From an uncultured Oscillospiraceae bacterium (GTDB taxonomy: Bacteria; Bacillota; Clostridia; Oscillospirales; Oscillospiraceae): 7,195 nt of DNA. The position numbers and the translations under genes were made by a program. Positions 6,047 through 7,195 of the stretch are shown in pieces (positions within the stretch are counted from its first letter, which is position 1; every line of letters begins with the position of its first letter). The notes beneath the pieces are model-generated. The model was not told the DNA's origin. It did not search any database and saw only the letters and a program-made list of their open reading frames with translations. The stretch is taken from assembly GCA_947627085.1 (NCBI GenBank), contig CANQUO010000109.1, positions 1-7,195 of the forward strand. Reading direction: 5' to 3'.

Positions 6047-6616
6047 TCAGCCCTTGGCACGCTCAAGATACTCGCCGGTGCGGGTGTCGATGCGTATCCT
6101 GTCGCCCACGTTTATAAAGAGGGGGACCTTGATCTCGGCGCCGGTCTCCAGCGTGGCGGGCTTTAAGGTGTTGGTGGCGGTGTTTCCGGCAAAGCCGGGG
6201 TCGGTGTCGGTGATCTCAAGCTCCACGAAGTTGGGGGGGTCCACCGCGAACACGTCGCCCTTATAGGAGCTGATGGTGCAGACCATGTTCTCCTTGACAA
6301 AGCGGAAGTTGTCGCCCAGCTTACTGCCGCTGACGGGCTCCTGCTCGTATGTCTCGGGGTCCATGAAATAGTAGAGGTCGCCGTCCTGATAGAGGTACTC
6401 GGCCTCCTTGCGCTCCACGAACGCCTCCTCAAATTTGGCGGTGGGGTTGAAGGAAGTCTCGGTCACGGCGCCGGTGATGAGGTTCTTCATCTTGGTGCGC
6501 ACAAAGGCCGCGCCCTTGCCGGGCTTGACGTGCTGGAATTCCACGACCACGACGGGCTTGCCCTCGTACTCAAAGGTCTTTCCGTTTCTGAAATCGCTGG
6601 CGGTGATTGTTGCCAT
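6047..6616 (-). CDS. efp: Translation elongation factor P
   Basis: A 189-residue EF-P that rescues ribosomes stalled on polyproline stretches by binding between the P and E sites. The three beta domains are recognisable: KOW-like domain I (about 1-65), OB domain II (about 66-128) and OB-like domain III (about 129-189), with the family signature region near GNTATNTLKPATLETGAEIKVPLFI (starting about residue 143). The domain I tip reads HVKPGKGAAF, placing K34 where the modified lysine sits. This loop resembles B. subtilis EF-P (which is 5-aminopentanolylated) rather than an arginine-type EF-P; the modification here is unknown, and no EpmA/EpmB or EarP gene is in the window. ATG 6616 has GGGAGGA 7 bases upstream. 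The Xaa-Pro peptidase gene lies immediately upstream in the same direction, a linkage common in Firmicutes. Confidence 0.97.
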   Translation of the reverse strand: MATITASDFRNGKTFEYEGKPVVVVEFQHVKPGKGAAFVRTKMKNLITGAVTETSFNPTAKFEEAFVERKEAEYLYQDGDLYYFMDPETYEQEPVSGSKLGDNFRFVKENMVCTISSYKGDVFAVDPPNFVELEITDTDPGFAGNTATNTLKPATLETGAEIKVPLFINVGDRIRIDTRTGEYLERAKG

Positions 6617-6686
6617 GTTTTTATCCTCCCGTAGGTATTATTCTGAAAAGACGCGATTTTATAAAAGATTTAAATACATCTAAGAT

Positions 6687-6715
6687 ATTCTACATCATTT
6701 TCCCGGATAATGCAA
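6687..6715 (-). promoter_or_regulatory. Sigma-70-type promoter of efp
   Basis: On the minus strand the -35 is TTGCAT (6710-6715, 3/6), the spacer is 17 bases, and the -10 is TAGAAT (6687-6692, 5/6). The predicted start is near 6680, giving a leader of about 64 bases that is A/T rich and ends in GGGAGGA. efp can therefore be expressed independently of the peptidase gene upstream. Confidence 0.6.
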
Positions 6716-6749
6716 GAAAAAATATGTTAAATCCCGGTCTTATCCGAGA
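6715..6749 (-). terminator. Weak candidate terminator after the Xaa-Pro peptidase gene
   Basis: On the minus strand TCTCGG (6744-6749), a six-base loop, and CCGGGA (6732-6737) form a 6-bp stem with one G-U pair. It is followed by TTTAACATATTTTTTC. The stem is short and the T-run is about eight bases distal, so termination would be partial at best; read-through into efp is plausible. Confidence 0.3.
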
Positions 6750-6753
6750 AAAT

Positions 6754-7195
6754 TCAGGCGCAGAATACCAGGAGCTCCTTTGGAAGCTCCGTCAAGTCGA
6801 AGCATCCGTCCTCCTTTATCTCGATGACGTCCTCTATCCGCACGCCAAAGCGCTCGGGCAGGTAGATACCCGGCTCCATGGATATGACGTTTCCGGGCTT
6901 TAAGACGCTCTCGCTCCTGGGGGAGCAGTTGGGGTACTCGTGGATGTCGATGCCCACGCCGTGGCTCAGGGAGTGGGTGAAGTACTCCCCGTACCCGGCG
7001 TCCGCTATGACCTTCCTCGCCACGCCGTCAAGCTCACTGCCCGTCATGCCGGCCTTCGCCGCCGCTATGGCCTCAAGCTGGGCCCGGAGGACGGTGTCAT
7101 AGACCTTCACCATCTCCTCCGTGGGCTCGCCGATGGCCACGGTGCGGGTGGTGTCGGAGCAGTAGCCCTTATAGAGGGCGCCGAAGTCCATGGTC
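6754..7195 (-). CDS. M24 family Xaa-Pro peptidase (aminopeptidase P/prolidase-like), C-terminal part
   Basis: The C-terminal catalytic half of a 'pita-bread' metallopeptidase that cleaves Xaa-Pro bonds in the cytoplasm. The gene runs off the right edge; the ATG at 7191 is an internal methionine within the conserved TMDFG segment and is not the start. Counting from that Met, the five dinuclear-metal ligands are present: D2 (MDFG), D13 (CSDTTRT), H77 (SLSHGVG), E106 (SMEPGIY) and E120 (RIEDV). The D-D spacing of 11 matches E. coli aminopeptidase P. The C-terminal end (ELPKELLVF) is typical. The full-length protein is normally about 350-360 residues in Firmicutes (YqhT-type), so roughly 200 residues are missing here. 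It sits 137 bases upstream of efp in the same direction, linking proline-peptide turnover and polyproline translation. A creatinase or PepQ assignment is possible but less likely given the linkage. Confidence 0.93.
   Translation of the reverse strand, partial: TMDFGALYKGYCSDTTRTVAIGEPTEEMVKVYDTVLRAQLEAIAAAKAGMTGSELDGVARKVIADAGYGEYFTHSLSHGVGIDIHEYPNCSPRSESVLKPGNVISMEPGIYLPERFGVRIEDVIEIKEDGCFDLTELPKELLVFCA

Noticed and set aside
5969..6057. An 11-bp direct repeat TCAGCCCTTGG at 5969-5979 and 6047-6057
   Set aside because: One copy is simply the end of efp. Eleven bases are too few, and nothing between the copies looks like a mobile element.

Overview
The window looks like a chromosomal segment of a moderately high-GC member of the Clostridia, plausibly an Oscillospiraceae-type gut anaerobe. 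This is inference from gene content: a Firmicutes-type Xaa-Pro peptidase/efp pair, an EF-P with the KPGKG loop, a clostridial 'CD1247-type' acidic zinc-ribbon protein, a CarD-family regulator and two Fe-S-rich anaerobic redox proteins. Strong GGAGG-type ribosome binding sites fit too. No 16S or other direct taxonomic marker is present.

Left part (1-2535). A two-gene leftward operon encodes an aldo/keto reductase carrying two C-terminal [4Fe-4S] motifs and then a flavodoxin-fold protein with a compact four-cysteine motif like that of iron-sulfur flavoproteins (Isf). Its promoter, with a consensus -10, is divergent from an extended -10 promoter that drives a rightward carD-like gene. The roughly 200-base gap between the two genes is A/T-tract rich. 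carD ends in a perfect 19-bp inverted repeat that contains its own stop codon and should terminate transcription in both directions.

Middle (2536-5375). A non-coding stretch of about 180 bases lies between two convergent genes. It holds a compact element built of nested GC-rich palindromes with imperfect terminal inverted repeats, resembling a REP/MITE-type repeat. Leftward from there lie a membrane-anchored YdcF/SanA-like DUF218 protein and, upstream of it, an ABC-F ATPase. The two overlap by four bases (GTGA), so they are probably translationally coupled.

Right part (5376-7195). The leftward order is M24 Xaa-Pro peptidase (cut by the window edge), efp, then the acidic CD1247-like protein. 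efp has its own recognisable promoter. A hairpin with a short T-tract sits between the CD1247-like gene and the ABC-F gene, only 16 bases ahead of the ABC-F start codon, which lacks a good Shine-Dalgarno site. That arrangement could be an attenuator.

Most of the window is ordinary core-genome material, and I see no phage, CRISPR, toxin-antitoxin or defence system. The items most worth checking are the palindromic repeat element, the hairpin before the ABC-F gene, the Cys/His/acidic composition of the CD1247-like protein, and the Fe-S redox gene pair.
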